64,000 bases of DNA from Adiantum capillus-veneris (GCA_014529385.2 CM043959.1:1270358-1334357); one strand, 5' to 3'. Positions 35,216-47,584 are shown, counted from the stretch's first letter. The notes: generated by a model from the sequence alone, not told the origin. A program made the numbers and translations.

Positions 35216-35731
35216 TCAATGAGGGTGCCTCTGGTATGCACGCGGGCACAACTCTGCGCTGGTGGCTGCTCTCCTGGCTTTCCTGATCCCAAAAAAATCT
35301 GTGATCGGTCTCTGTGACTGTCGTGGCCCATGTTTCCTCAACAGACTATCCCTATGCCGCTCTAGCTCAAGTAGATATAAGCCAAGGCATCTCTGATCCT
35401 CATACTTCATGACTCTATCTAGGGGTCCAAAGCCCTCCCTGAATAAGAAATGGAAGCGCCCTCGTATCTCATAATACATAGTGCAATGGCATATGTAATG
35501 TAACTCTGTCTCTGGCTCTGTACCGCATAATTTACATATCCTGCTCTCCGATGGTATCCCTCTGAATCTGCCCGTCTCAATCTCCAAATGGTGCGAGGAT
35601 GTGCAAATCTGACCTATAGCGCATCGCAAACTATGAGACAGATGAGTGTCCATGTAGCTCGGACGAATCACAAACCCATCTCCCAAGAGTTGGAGAAGAT
35701 GCTCCTTGTAGAAAGCCATCTTCGTGCCCAA
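35216..35731 (-). pseudogene. LINE C-terminal zinc-binding domain
   Basis: RICKLCGTEPETELHYICHC gives C-X2-C...H-X3-H/C spacing typical of the region after LINE RT (zf-RVT type). The frame differs from that of the RT, so 35731-36329 contains frame changes. Confidence 0.75.
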
Positions 35732-36328
35732 CTCCTACACTGGCTCTACCCATGTCCTCCTGGTGTCCAACTGTATAAGATCCTGACAAATGAGTCTAGT
35801 GATCTCCGTCTGTGTGACTGGTAGTGAAGGTGCATCAAGGGAATTCTGAAAAGGAGGCAGTCTATCTAGGTTGAAACCATGCCTCTAAAACCAAGAGGTC
35901 ATCTGCGCATACCAACATGATGTGTCTCCCTGCGTCGCTAACTGTCTAGGAGACTCCAGAGCCAATCTAGCGTATCTGCCTCCACGTGTATCCCATAGGC
36001 TGTGCAAAAAGGACACTGATCTGGTAATAGCCTCAATCTCTATAGGAGGGGCTACTAGCTCCGCTCGAATAATCGCATGTGGTAGGGAGGACTTTGGCTC
36101 TAATCATCCGAGAGATCATAGATACCAAGGGCCTCTCCATGTTCCTCCACCTGTCATGATCCACAGATGGTCCCCACACCTGTACCCCATAAAGCATAGC
36201 TGAAGTAACCAAAGTATCAAAGAGCCATAGCTTTGTTCGTGGTTCCTGAAACTGAACCTACGAACACATCCTCTCTAGCCCTCCCAGTGCTGCATATGCT
36301 CTAGATAGTCTAGTCTCTGCTGCTCTCC

Positions 36329-37915
36329 TCAGAGCAAACCTCGGTCCCAGAATACCACCCCAAGATATGTATATGCATCTGTGTATTCCACAGTGTCCTG
36401 ACCATATACGAGTGTAGGTGCCGATCTCCTGGCCCACTGCGGAGTAGTGTTAAACACCATAACCTTGGTTTTACCAAGGTTCACCGACAATCTACTATCC
36501 TCCACAAAGTTGTGTAATGTATCCAACTGTCTCTGCATGCCCTCTGGTGACTCTGATATCAACACAATATCATCAGCATATAGTAACAAAGGGATCCATG
36601 TCCCTGCTGGCTGAGCACCTCTGTCGCCTTCTCTGTCAATGTAGTCAGAAACCTCATCTACATACATACCAAATAGTGTAGGGGACAGAGGACACCCCTG
36701 CCTCACACCAATAGTGGAATGCACAATGTCAGAAATCCCCTCAGGAGTGTGTACGTGGCCAATCACTGAGCCGTATAAAGCCATGATCCCCCAAATGATC
36801 TCTGTGGGCACTCTCAACTCCTGTAACCTACGCATCAATCTGGCTCTCGGTACTGTGTCGAATGCTTTGCGGAAATCCACAAAGCAACAATACATCCGTC
36901 TCCCATGTGCCCTAGCCTCCTCAATAATGGCTCTGAGTGTAAGAATATGGTCCAAGGTGGAGAAACCCCTCCTGAATCCAACCTGTCCTGCTGCTCGTAT
37001 GCCCTCATTTTTTGCCCATTTACTCAATTTCTGCTCCAAGATGGACGCATACAACCGTGCTAATGTGTGCCCTACCATAATAGTACGGTAATTCCCTGGT
37101 ACCTTGGGATCCCCTATTTTAAAGAGAGGTACAATAGTAGATAAACTCCAAAACCTGGGCAGTCCCTCACACATGACCCGGTTAAACAACCGCGCAAGAA
37201 CTTCTGACAATAAATCTCTAGCATGTATCAAGTGCTCTGCCACCAAACCATCATGATCATATGCTCTCTTAGTCTTCATTCTGTCAATGGCCTTCTTCAC
37301 CATCTCAGTGGTAAAGAAGGTACTGGTGTCTGGGCATGGCTCTGGGGAGTCTGGTAGAGGCGGTTGCCCCGGTACTGTATATAATGATGCTGCATACTGA
37401 CCCCAAATTTCGGGAGAAGTAATCACTGGAGGAGGGGAGTGCTCATGGAAGAAACGCCAGGCCTCCCCTGAATCTTGACTCAAAAAGAGCTGATACAAAT
37501 CGCGTTCCAACTGGGCTAAAAAGGCCCGCTTCTTCTGTCGTTCTAGACGCCGAAGAGCAATCCGAGACTGTTTATATGTGATCACCCCAAGTACAAGCTC
37601 GCGCTGAATCTGAGCTCTCATCTCTCTGCACTCATCATCATACCAACTATTTTGAGGTATGCTCCCAAAACGTCTTCGCTGATCTGGTCGAGTATGTGGG
37701 TATGCCTCTGTTGCTGCCCCATGGAAGATCTCAATCAATATAGTAGTAATCTCCTTCACAATATAAACTGGCTCGGCTGCCCACATCCGTCTGTAAATCT
37801 CCTCTACATACACCGAGTCGGTCTCTGGTGTAAAAGCATATCGTGTGTGTGCAATCCTTTGTGGTGTCTGAGAAACACTGTGGGATCTAGACCTGTTGGA
37901 ATAGCACTGGACCAT
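36329..37915 (-). pseudogene. LINE reverse transcriptase, 528-codon open frame
   Basis: RT blocks appear in order: MKTKRAYDHDGLVAEHL, WSLSTIVPLFKIGDPKVPGN, GQVGFRRGFSTLDHIL, CCFVDFRKAFDTVPR, GVRQGCPLSPTLFGMYVD, LLLYADDIVLISES (catalytic YADD) and LSVNLGKTKVM. The frame is open and both Asp of YADD are intact, so this copy may be young. The endonuclease is not encoded and the C-terminal part is frameshifted, so it is not a complete element. Confidence 0.93.
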
Positions 37916-38079
37916 GCTCTTTTGACTTTTTCAGTCTCCTATCCAATTTTGACTTTCATACACAATGAATTGGTATTCAAGCACCAAAATTGGTGCACAT
38001 ACATCAGCCAATCAATAAGACATGCTACACAAAACTGGTCAACAAGACAAAAATGTAGTTGGAAATTTTCAACCCGCTT

Positions 38080-38400
38080 CTCACATATTCTTTACATGAA
38101 GTCTGCATGCTCCCTCAAATACCTTCTGTGGTTCTCCTTAACCATTGCCTAAATTTCACCATTATATGCATAACAATTTCCTGATTCATTGAGGAAGCCA
38201 GCAAGTTCCACTCCTTTTCAAATACCCTTATCAGTTTTGAGAATCCTTCATTGTCACACTACTCCCAACAAACCTTCAAATACCCTTATCAGTTTTGAGA
38301 GGACAACCTCCTTCACATCCTTCATTGTCACACTACTCCCAACAAACCGCAATGGCAACGGCCGCACATGAAAGGAAGGTCTAAGAAGGGTCTATGTGAT
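38080..38400 (-). pseudogene. Duplicated, decayed copy of the RecA last exon
   Basis: Minus-strand sequence aligns with the last exon of the RecA gene at 39120-39360. Shared landmarks are the CTCAAATACC segment, TTCACCATT[AG]TATGCATA, TCCTGATT and the exon edge with TGCACATGAAAGG-like intron sequence. It carries an internal direct repeat (CAAATACCCTTATCAGTTTT at about 38219 and 38276) and indels, so it cannot be used as an exon. Confidence 0.7.
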
Positions 38401-38927
38401 TGGATGGGTGCATAAAACTGTTGCAAGACTACCCATTAACCTGCAATGTTTTTGCCACACGAAAGGAAATGGGGGAAAGAGAAGGGGATTAAAGATTCAT
38501 ACCTTGAAATTCATGACAATGCAAGTTTCAGCCCTGAAAAGCTCCTCTTTTCTTTCCTTAGAAATTGAATACTCAGGTTAAGTGTTACCATGACCGTCAA
38601 GAATACAGCTTGAGAGGAAATATTCGGTCATAAATATGTCAAGAATACAATATGTGAGTTGTGTTGAAAAAGTTTCTCATGTCAAGAATCCATCTGAGAG
38701 CTTAACTGTCAAAATTTGAATATTTACAAGTAGGGCAAAATTGTAGAGGGTGGTTGTAGAGGGTGGTGCTTTGGGGAATGACTCTCTAAACTGGCACTAC
38801 AAGGTAAGGGTATGGTAGGAAAAGTTCCATCCCTTTCCCAAACGCTCGCACAACATGCATCTAATCAGAAACATCAAATCATCTTATACACTCGACTAAC
38901 AAAAAGACTTGCAATCATCATAACCGA

Positions 38928-41900
38928 TCAATGCTTTGCAGCCTCCTCCGTTTCCTCTAGCTCCAGAGCTGAACCCTCAAATTCATGCTCTGAGTGGGTT
39001 CCTTCATCATTTGAGCTGCTCTCATCCTCATCCATTGAGCCTCCAACAAGCTTCTCTCTTATTCTTGTCAAAAGTAGATCTTTCACGTCACCATGCTCCT
39101 TCAAATACCGTTTGAGGTTCTCCTTTCCATTGGCTATATTTTCACCATTGTATGCATACCAGTTCCCTGATTTGTTGATGAAGCCATATTTGACAGAAAA
39201 ATCAGCAATTTCCCCTTCTTTTGAAATACCCTTGCCAAATTCGATTTCAAAATCAGCGGTTTTAAAAGGAGGAGCAACCTTGTTCTTTGCAACCTTCACT
39301 GTTACATTACTACCAACAAGCTGCCATGGCCATGGCACACGAAAGGAAATTCTTAGAACAATCTACATGATTATGTAGATGGAACTTCAAGTCCCAGAGT
39401 CACTCAAGAAGAAGAATGAGATAAAAAACAAGAGTACCTCCTCTCCTTTCTTAATGTAGCCCGTCCTCCGTATGTTCAAGCGTACAGAAGCATAGAATTT
39501 CAATGCATTCCCACCAGATGTCACTTCAACAGGACCACCAAAACCTCCAGGACTCAGCTTGGCTCTAATCTACAGTCAGTAAGCAAGTCCAATTCATTTA
39601 TAAGTAGCTAAATAGACAATGTTTCCCTACCACCAGTATACCTGATTGATGAAGATGAGAATGGTTTGTGATTTGGACAAAGAGTGTGCCAGCTTTCGTA
39701 GGGCTTGACTCATTAGGCGAGCCTGTAATGCCATGTGTGCGTCACCCATCTCTCCATCTAGCTCAGCCCGTGGGACCAGTGCCGCCACCTACAGAAAACT
39801 TCAAAGTTCACAATCGCTTATATATATATTTACTTCTTGAAAACCAAGTCAGAGACAATAGAAAGCTGGAAATGTAATAGGTGCACAATAAGGATACTTA
39901 CACTATCTACCACAATGACATCTATTGACCCACTGCGTATGAAGGTATCTGTCAAACTAAGGGCCTGCTCCCCACAATCAGGCTGAGCTAACAGAAGATC
40001 CTCTGTGCGCACTCCAAGAGCTTCTGCAAAGGAAGGATCTAAAGCATGTTCGGCATCAATAAACACACAATAACCTGCAGCACCATGTCAACCTCTGTGA
40101 GTCGAGCACAAGGAAGTTGCAGCCTGTATGCTGTTACAAACAAACACATGAAAATAGGGACATAGCAACTACAAGGTCTGCAACAAACTCCCAAATTCCT
40201 CAAGGCAGTCATCCATGCCAAAATTTCATCCACTGCATGTGTAGTGTCAAAGACTGTTGAGCCTTGGAATGATTGAAACGTTCAAGTTTGGAGGAGCTGA
40301 TTCACTTAGTAAAGAAGTCAACATCCTAAAGATACGATTTGATGTATCATCAGGCACTGAGGTGGCAGGTCTGCTACAGGTGCCCCCAAACTTGAAACGA
40401 TTCTTCCCAAATGGTTTATTGACTTGTGTCTTTAGACTTCTACTTTTATTTGACTGAAGTGAAGGAAGTCAGAATTTTAAACATTGTGATAGACTTAATA
40501 TGTTGTGTTGAAATTCCCCACTTCGTTGGTTGAAACTAATCCATGCTAAGGAGGAAGTTGATTCTTTGATACATTGAAGCACACAATTCCTCATCTTGAT
40601 TAATAAGATGAGGTTTGAACAGAAAAAACATAGTTTCTTATTCAAGATGAGAAACCCTCATGACCCTCCACTCTCCTAATCACAAGACATGGTGCACTCA
40701 TACATTTTAGGCATGGCACTGAATTCATGTTGTGAAGGCATTGCAACATGACTTCTTTTAGCTGAAAGACTTCCCAATGGGCAACATCAACGACAAAAGA
40801 ACCAGAATATACAAAGACTGGGAAGAGCCCTAAAAATGAATAGGGACCCTTTACTCTCCTCATCACAAGACATGGTGCACTTCATAAATTGTAGGTATGG
40901 CACGGAATTGATGTTGTGAATGAAAACAGTTAAATGCAAGCATTGCAACATTGACATCTGTTTTTTACGAAAAAGATCCTTCTACGAGTTAAAAGGCCAC
41001 CCAGTGGGCTACATCAACCCCCACCGAGAGGCAAGATGTACAAAGAGAGGAGAGTCAAGACTTTTCCAAGATAGAACATGACTCGACCACAAAATAGGAG
41101 GGATGAAAGGGCCAAACAGGTGGTCCGTACTGCCACCTGAGGCCGTGCTCCTTATAGAAACGTCATATAGTGTGTGAGTCATGTCTCAAACGATAGATGC
41201 CATCAGGCACGGGACTTGTGGCATCTAAGGGCAGTCCCATAAGCAATGCCATTGAGCCTCCACTGAATACCCACACCCAGGATAAGCCTATTGCGAGCAA
41301 ACCAAATTCTGATCGACATCCCCCTATGCGCAACCAACCATAGGAAGGTAGCCGGAAGGCCTCTCAAAAACAACCAAGCATTTGCAGCAGTAAGCCTCTG
41401 AGAGGCTTTCTTTCAGATTTCTGAACGGTCAGATTTTTGGACACGCCTTTGGCTGTGACAGCCAAGTAGTGTGTGTACTACCCTAGGGTGATCGAGGGGG
41501 TGAAGGGGTCCCTCCAAAGCCACTCACAGAGTCCCATTCTAGTCATGATAGAAGCGGCGCCCCAAAGGCCTAAAGCCTTCAACCCTCTCTGAATGCCTCA
41601 TCATGAAGATCCGCTACCCACGAGCTACTGCCTCAACAGGAAGATCCTATGGCTGTGCTCTGTACAAAGAAAGAGGATATCATCACTGGAGGAGTCCCTT
41701 TATGATACAAGAAGGTTGTCTTTGAGTGAGGCAAGGATGGAACCACTCCCATGCTTGCGAAATACTCAATGCAAAACCTATTCTCACAACCAACCTAACC
41801 TAACCTCTCACATTCAGCATCTCCGGAAAAATCCATGGTGTCTCTAGAGAGGCCACCTGCTTGGGGACTCTAGCCTGAATCCTCGATAAAAGGTCCTCCT

Positions 41901-43140
41901 TCCAAAGCTCACCAACCTGAAGGAAACTGCAAACAATAAGCGTCCCCAGCAATCTGTCCATCCAGATGAGATCAAGGAAAAGTCCTAATAAAGCCTATGA
42001 ACCTGACCTATGCAAAAGCTCTAGCAAGAGGTGATGTACCACATTGTTGCCCAAGTACCTGAATGGCCACCACTTCCTCCCGCCGAGAGACGAGCTGAGC
42101 TCCAGTGAAGAAGCTTTATCCAAAGGCTCAGGAGGAGAGGCACAATCTGCTGCTCCGCTGTCGAATCAAGACCAACATGACACCCCAAGTTACAGTGCAC
42201 TCAATGCCCACAAAAAGGCTCGGGAGCTTGCTGGCTCCTCTGAAGATTTTGACCCCAGGGCCTTGCATGTACAACCCTGTACCATCTGCAAAGTCAGCAT
42301 CCAAGAGCTCATTACAATACAATGTTATCTAATATTAAGCCTTTTTAATGGGAATTAGTGCAAATTCCTGCACAACCACCTCTAGGAGAACAGGACTACC
42401 TTAAACGTCAGTACCACAATTTTTATTTGCTCATTGATTACTTTTCACAGATTGGACACAGTTTACATTCCAGTCAAAAAAGATAAAAAGGCCACTAAAA
42501 AGCTCAGATTGAGCACTCTAAATGCAAAAGGAACAAGTGAAGCTCCCCAAAAACAAATGATTACCTCCAGTCTTTTGAGCCTCTGCAATAACATGAAGTG
42601 CTAATGTTGTCTTGCCACTAGCTTCGGGCCCATAAATCTCCACGACCCTTCCCTGTAAAAGAATAAGGTTTTGAAGTAAGGCTTATGCAAGTAGACAACC
42701 TTGAAATGTTGACCTTAATGAAAGAAAAGCAAACAATAACCTTAAAGAGTAATGATACATAATTTTCCATTTGGAAAAACAAACTCCACAATTGTTTGCT
42801 ACCTTTGGCAAGCCACCGACTCCAAGAGCAAAATCAAGAGCGAGTGATCCAGTTGAAATTATGGGGATATTCCTATGCGTAACACTCCTTCCCAGCCACA
42901 TAACAGTCTCCTTTCCAAAAGTGTTTGAAATCTGAGCTAGTGCATCTTCTAAAGCAGCATGTTTTTCATCAAGGACAGTTTCATCTGGACTTGCCACTCC
43001 TCTCTTTTGCTTTCTTCCTGAAACCTCTCAAGATTAATAAAGATCAAATGAGTAGTATAAACTGTTATAAAGAACAACGCACCTCTTGTGGCATAATGGC
43101 GCAAACCAACTTGCTTCCAATAGTGTGAAGAGCTTTCCTC
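38928..43140 (-). CDS. RECA: RecA-type recombinase, organelle-targeted plant homologue
   Basis: ATP-dependent strand-exchange protein, probably for organellar DNA. Exons on the minus strand, all with GT-AG borders and consistent phase: 43140-43083, 43017-42803, 42652-42565, 40074-39902, 39788-39642, 39569-39438, 39320-38928 (stop TGA 38930-38928). Walker [10 protein letters not shown] is in exon 3 and Walker B VIVVDS at the end of exon 4. Loop L1 [14 protein letters not shown] and FINQ are in exon 5. Exon 6 has [20 protein letters not shown] and exon 7 the C-terminal domain with GNWYAYNGE plus an acidic tail. The visible part is 401 codons. The 5' exon with the start codon is not resolved, but exon 1 has LRHYATRG, suggestive of a mitochondrial presequence. 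No stops or shifts were found, so this is probably functional. Confidence 0.93.
40640..41050 (-). repeat. Intronic direct duplication, about 200 bp, diverged
   Basis: CACAAGACATGGTGCAC occurs at 40681 and 40864, followed in both copies by a GGCA[CT][TG]GAATT segment, GTTGTGAA and GCATTGCAACAT. It lies inside the 2.5-kb RecA intron. Confidence 0.75.
41000..42330 (-). pseudogene. LINE fragment inside the large RecA intron
   Basis: Minus-strand frames give [18 protein letters not shown] near 42320-42260 (F-A-D-G at the position of the YADD/FADD catalytic block). RYLG-containing sequence lies near 42090, [16 protein letters not shown] near 41880 and [20 protein letters not shown] near 41350-41290, in the order of a plant L1-like RT C-terminus. 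Frames are broken throughout. It explains most of the length of the intron between exons 3 and 4. Confidence 0.6.
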
Positions 43141-43259
43141 CTACAAGACAGGCACATCAGTAACATGACCACAAACCCTTCACATAGCTCGTGTACCCCT
43201 GCCAAAAGATTGCCAAAGTTCTTCTTGGTATGAAGACAAATTCTGAAACCATAGCATGT

Positions 43260-43615
43260 GATTATGAACCTCAGAAGTACAGCAAGCAAGCGGTGGTTTT
43301 CCAAAATTTCACAAGGACCTCAAGCACAGAAATGGAATCGTTTAAAGGTCAAGGTTTTCAAGAATTCTTTTCCTCTACACTTGGAAGAAGGCATCAGAGA
43401 CGAGTGGGATGACTTTTCCCAAAGACAGCACCAGCAAGTCATAGATTACGTGATCCTCTCTCTCTCTCTCTAAGATGATTTCATTCCTAGATGAAGAGAA
43501 GATGAAGAAGTTTGAAACGGGCCTCTTACCTCAACTTTACACAAGCATGAAGGTGTACCCACAAGATACTTTGCAAAGAATGATGGACTCGGCACTCAAA
43601 GGAGAATACTAACAC
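43260..43615 (+). pseudogene. Retrotransposon gag fragment
   Basis: Frames give HLEEGIRDEWDDFSQRQ and then LDEEKMKKFETGLLPQLYTS and TLQRMMDSALKGEY. This is the pattern of the C-terminal half of retrotransposon gag (F-x-x-GL-x-P-x-L...T-x-x-x-x-x-x-x-A-x-x-x-E). Short and frameshifted. Confidence 0.5.
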
Positions 43616-43639
43616 TCTAGCGTAAGAGGAATCTAATCT

Positions 43640-44075
43640 CTATAGTGAGATGAGAAACCATAACCATTTCTATTTTTTGCCTCCCATAGAAGGATGTGCC
43701 GTCATCTAGGGAAAGTTTTGGAGTGAGAGGATTCAAACTAATTCCTGTGTTTTTATACAAAGCCCCTCAAACTTAAGTAGGGCGAGTCTTTTATCAAAAG
43801 ATGCATCTATGAGAAGGAACAACGTATTTTTCACACAAGATAAAGATGTGTCTAGCAAAGAGAGATCACTCTCCAATGTTAATAAGAATTAAAGTGGATT
43901 TAACCCCAAAAAAATTTGATGAAGTGGTTTCATGAACACCCCTAAGCTCACAGATTCGTTTGGATCTGACAGTTCTTGAAACGAACACACGGAGAGAATC
44001 TCCCGACTACACAAACCGCCTATAGATACACGTCGGACAAACCACCCGACCATAGCCACCATCCGACAACTCCCC
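43640..44075 (-). repeat. Possible copia 3' LTR with PPT
   Basis: On the minus strand CCAACAAGGGGGAG (about 44084-44071) has the form of a copia polypurine tract. It is followed by TTGTCGGATGG as a possible LTR start. No partner LTR is in the window. Confidence 0.35.
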
Positions 44076-44110
44076 CTTGTTGGCCAACGTCCGAGGACAT
44101 AGGCATGCAC

Positions 44111-45240
44111 TGTCACGTGACACATCCAACCCTATGTGTCCGTGTATAAGCTACAGCACGACAAGGGTTGAGGCAATCTAGTCACTCTAGATCAGCAAGT
44201 GATCTGGCACTTTTATGAGTCTGTTCGCAAACTGTGCATGACCAGTCACTTAGTGTAGATGCATATCCTCTGGTTGCACACAACATGATCATAAGCATTC
44301 CCATCAGAATCAATCAGGGGAATTTTCCAATGCCTTTAACCTATTTTTGACATTTTTCACTTATTAATTTAAGTGACTTTTGTTGGGAACTGAGTAGGGC
44401 AAATTGGGTAAGATAATATATAAGGAAACCAAAGCTAGCACTAAATGGCAGAAGAGGCAGCAGGAGCACCATAGCTCAACAGGCAACTTCTCAGTAAGAA
44501 CCTCCCTTGGTGGCGTTTTCTCCTCCAAGCAAGACATCCATCCCCTAGCGTTTTCATCAGCAGCCCTCAGCACTAGTGTTTTGCATCACAGAACCTCGCC
44601 AGACCATCCCAGTCTGCTAGCGTTTTTTCATCCAGGATGGCTTTGCAACCCTAGCGTTTTCAAAACCCAGATCGCCCTACCTTTGCATGGCGATTTTCAG
44701 CAGATAAGCACCAGCAGATTTCAACATTTGACAAGCCTAAGAACCATCAGAATTCAGCCCTAAAGACTCGCAGATTTTCAGCCATAAAAACCAGCAAACC
44801 AACGTTTTCCCTAGAGTTTTCAACAGTAGCAAAATTCAGCCAGCAGCGTTTTCGGACAGCAGTACCAAAGTTTCAGATTTCAGCCCTTAGATCAGTCTCG
44901 CCATCCCCATCGTTGTCATCCATCTAGCCTAGACTTGCATCAGTCACATGCATCCACTTTGTAGCAGTTTGTGCAATCAATCGTAGACCACTCTCGCCAA
45001 CGAGAGTGGGGCCTTCGGAGGAGGGTTTTACAACGTCTCTGGTGTCGTATTTCTCTTCTCTCTCTATCTCTCAGTCTCATACACTTGCACACACACTGTC
45101 CATTCGCTTTGTTTATGATCATTGCACTCTCTCATTAAGAACAGAAGGCTCTCCCTTCCATAAGAACAAAAAGGAACCTTGAGCACATTAAGGAGCGCTC
45201 ATCTTGAGAAAGAACAACATTCATTCCACAGCACCTAACA
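44111..45240 (+). repeat. 5' LTR of a second gypsy element (1,130 bp)
   Basis: Starts TGTCACGTGACACATCC, ends CACCTAACA and is followed by an initiator-Met-type PBS. A solo copy in the opposite orientation lies at 56448-58761 and matches at both ends and across the body. The LTR holds a series of GCGTTTTC motifs. Confidence 0.94.
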
Positions 45241-45241
45241 T

Positions 45242-45253
45242 TGGTATCAAAGC
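45242..45253 (+). other. Primer-binding site, initiator-Met type
   Basis: TGGTATCAAAGC starts one base after the LTR. Confidence 0.93.
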
Positions 45254-45482
45254 TTTGGCAGTGTTCTGTATCACTCAAGGAAAGAACCACAAGAACCACA
45301 GAAAATTTTTTTGCTTGTTAAGGTCGCACGAACCCAAGTTCGCTTGGGCGTGTCGATTCCTAATCGTGCTTTTGAAGAGTGACAAGAAACCAAGAAAGAA
45401 GGGCTTGTCCAACCTCCCCTTGTGCCTCTTTTCACTCATTGAGAGCGGACCGTGCACTTAGCCGCCGGCCAATCGACGTGAG

Positions 45483-46763
45483 GTGGGAAAAAGCAACCTT
45501 GGTGTGAGCGCAAGGCCGCCAAGGGGTGCGCCCGCGGAAAAGAGCAGAACTCGAGTGAAGAGAAGATCCTTCTCAAACACAGATTGCAAGCAAAAGAAGA
45601 CCCTCAAGAACCTCAAGAACCCAAGAACCCAAGTTCCTCATGAACTTAAGAACCCAAGACCCGCAAGAACCCAAGTTCCTCGTGAACTTCAGAACCCAAG
45701 ATCACAGTGTATGGTCATCACTCGAAGCGGAATGGATACTTCGCTTGGAGGTGATGAGCATGAGAGAGGCGACGAAGAATTTTCCCCACCAGGAGGTTTT
45801 TCCAACCCTCCCCCTTCCCCATCTACGCCACGATTTGTACCAAATCCTATGGAGGCAATGGTCAAGTCGATGATGGAGATGATGGCACAACAACAAGAAA
45901 CGAATCAAGTTGCGATGGCACAACTAGAAAGAAAAGCAGAACGACAGGAAGCCATGAAACGTTAGCGCGAAGAAAGAAACGAAAGAATTGCCATACAACA
46001 AGAAGCGGCTCGCATTGCCTTGGAACACGAGCACGATGAACGAGAAGAAAGAAAAGCACAAAGACAGGAGGAAGTTGAAGCAAGACGAGCGGCCTTGGAG
46101 GCCGATAGGGAGGCTCAAAGAGAACTCCGCACTCAAGAATTGGTTCGACAAGTTCTTGCCTCGAAGTCTGACCCAGCCAAAGATGTTGGTAGTTCCTCAA
46201 GTGGCACAAGCCGGGATGCGGACTCCAACAACCCCGTCACAGAGAAATTGACTTTCAGTAAGTATGATAGTAAGATGGATGCTACGGTTATTCATTCTTG
46301 GTTGCATCAATTTAATGCTTATTTTGCGACAACTAAGAAGACAGAAAATAGCAAGGTTTTGATGGCAGCTATGTACCTTGCCGGTGATGCCATCAATTGG
46401 TACCACGCATGGCAAGAGGCACAGTTAGCCGCGCACCTAGAGGAAGCCGACGAATTCACGCCCCTCTCTTTTAGTTGGGCTGACTTCCAAGACAAGCTCA
46501 AGGCGCGGTTTATGCCACCTCAGTACCTAGCACGATTGAAAGAAGATTGGCGCAATCTCAAGCAACATGGTATGCCAGTTATGTTTTTCTCTAATCGTGT
46601 TTTGCAGCTAGGTACCCAATTACGCAAGTCGGATGATGAGCGCAAAGAGGCATTCCTTTTTGGGTTAGACGAATATATCAAGTTTGATGTAAAAATCTTC
46701 GACCCAATCGATCTCAACAAGGCGGTAGCGATTGCTCTCACACTGCTCTCACACAGGAGATGA
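45483..46763 (+). pseudogene. Gypsy gag, N-terminal and core part
   Basis: The first frame (45483-45965) carries ITRSGMDTSLGGDEHERGDE and a Gln/Met-rich coiled-coil-like stretch, then a stop (TAG 45963-45965). The same frame reopens: 46020-46763 has charged Glu/Arg-rich helix, then the gag core KLTFSKYDSKMDATVIHSWL, AGDAINWYHAWQEAQL, FSWADFQDKLKARFMPPQYL, FLFGLDEYIKFDVKIF. It ends at 46763 after a visible 11-bp tandem duplication (46733-46754) that shifts the frame. Confidence 0.9.
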
Positions 46764-47584
46764 ATCACAACAAGGGAAAGCCTAAGGAGAACAAGACTTC
46801 GACAAGTACCTCTCAGACTTCTCAGAACCCTCAGAATGGTAAGAACGGGAAGAATGGTAAGAACGGTAACTCTTCTAACCAATCTTCTAATAGTCTCTCA
46901 GAAAAGAACTCTTCCAATGAACCTAAGGGTAAGGCTAACACAATTGCTAAACCTAAGCTCACTCCAGATGAAAAGGTAGCACAAGGAATTTTAGGAGGAT
47001 ACATCACGTCGGAAGAGCAAAGCACTTCTTCTAAGGAAGGCCGTTGTTTTCATTGTCACATTAAGGGTCACATAAAAAGAACATGTCCTAAGCTTGACTC
47101 TAATGAATCTAAAGAATCCACAGAACCCACTTCCTCTGTCAATGCAATCAATGACATCACGAGTGTACCCCAAGTTTCTCCTGACCCTCCCATTGACGAG
47201 TCTCTCATTAAATGTTATGGTCGTATGACGGGGCAACGTTTTGTTATATTGTTTGACCCAGGTAGTATGTATGACGTGATCAGTCCCTCTCTTGTTGAGA
47301 AAGCCCGCCTAGAGGTTAGTCCGAAATCTCCTCTCGAGGTTTCTGGCTTCGCTCCCGGTATGGACTCTCTCATCACGAAAGAGTGCCTTGATGTGTTGTT
47401 TACAGTTCAACAAGCTACTTTCCGTAGAAAATTTGTAGTCTCTCCTCTCTCAAGATGTGATATGATTTTGGGCATTCGATGGTTTCGTGAGCATAACCCT
47501 CTCATTGATTGGGTGGAAAATACGTTCACTTTCAATGCCAAAAGTGTTGAAATTAGGGTTGCAGACAAACGCACACAGCTTTGA
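46760..47584 (+). pseudogene. Gypsy gag zinc knuckle and protease
   Basis: Frame continues gag after the shift. It has an Asn/Ser/Lys-rich linker with NGKNGKNGKNGN, zinc knuckle CFHCHIKGHIKRTC (CX2CX4HX4C), then retropepsin FVILFDPGSMYDVIS (D-P-G-S) with CDMILGIRWFREHNPLIDW. It stops at 47584, and RT and everything downstream is missing where the minus-strand copia element begins. Confidence 0.92.

Larger units (their letters stand above)
34919..37930 (-). mobile_element. 5'-truncated LINE (non-LTR retrotransposon)
   Basis: The minus strand holds RT (37915-36329) and a C-terminal Cys/His domain (35731-35216). The 3' end is made of short repeats (ATATC type, about 34937-34919) instead of a poly(A). 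The endonuclease domain is missing, so the copy is truncated at the 5' end near 37930. A second copy of its 3' end lies at about 56611-56700: both share GGCCTTTTGAAGAC and TTAATATA before the tail. Confidence 0.85.

Noticed and set aside
46760-46763. Programmed frameshift or stop-start overlap (ATGA) in gag
   Set aside because: An 11-bp tandem duplication just upstream explains the shift as a mutation.
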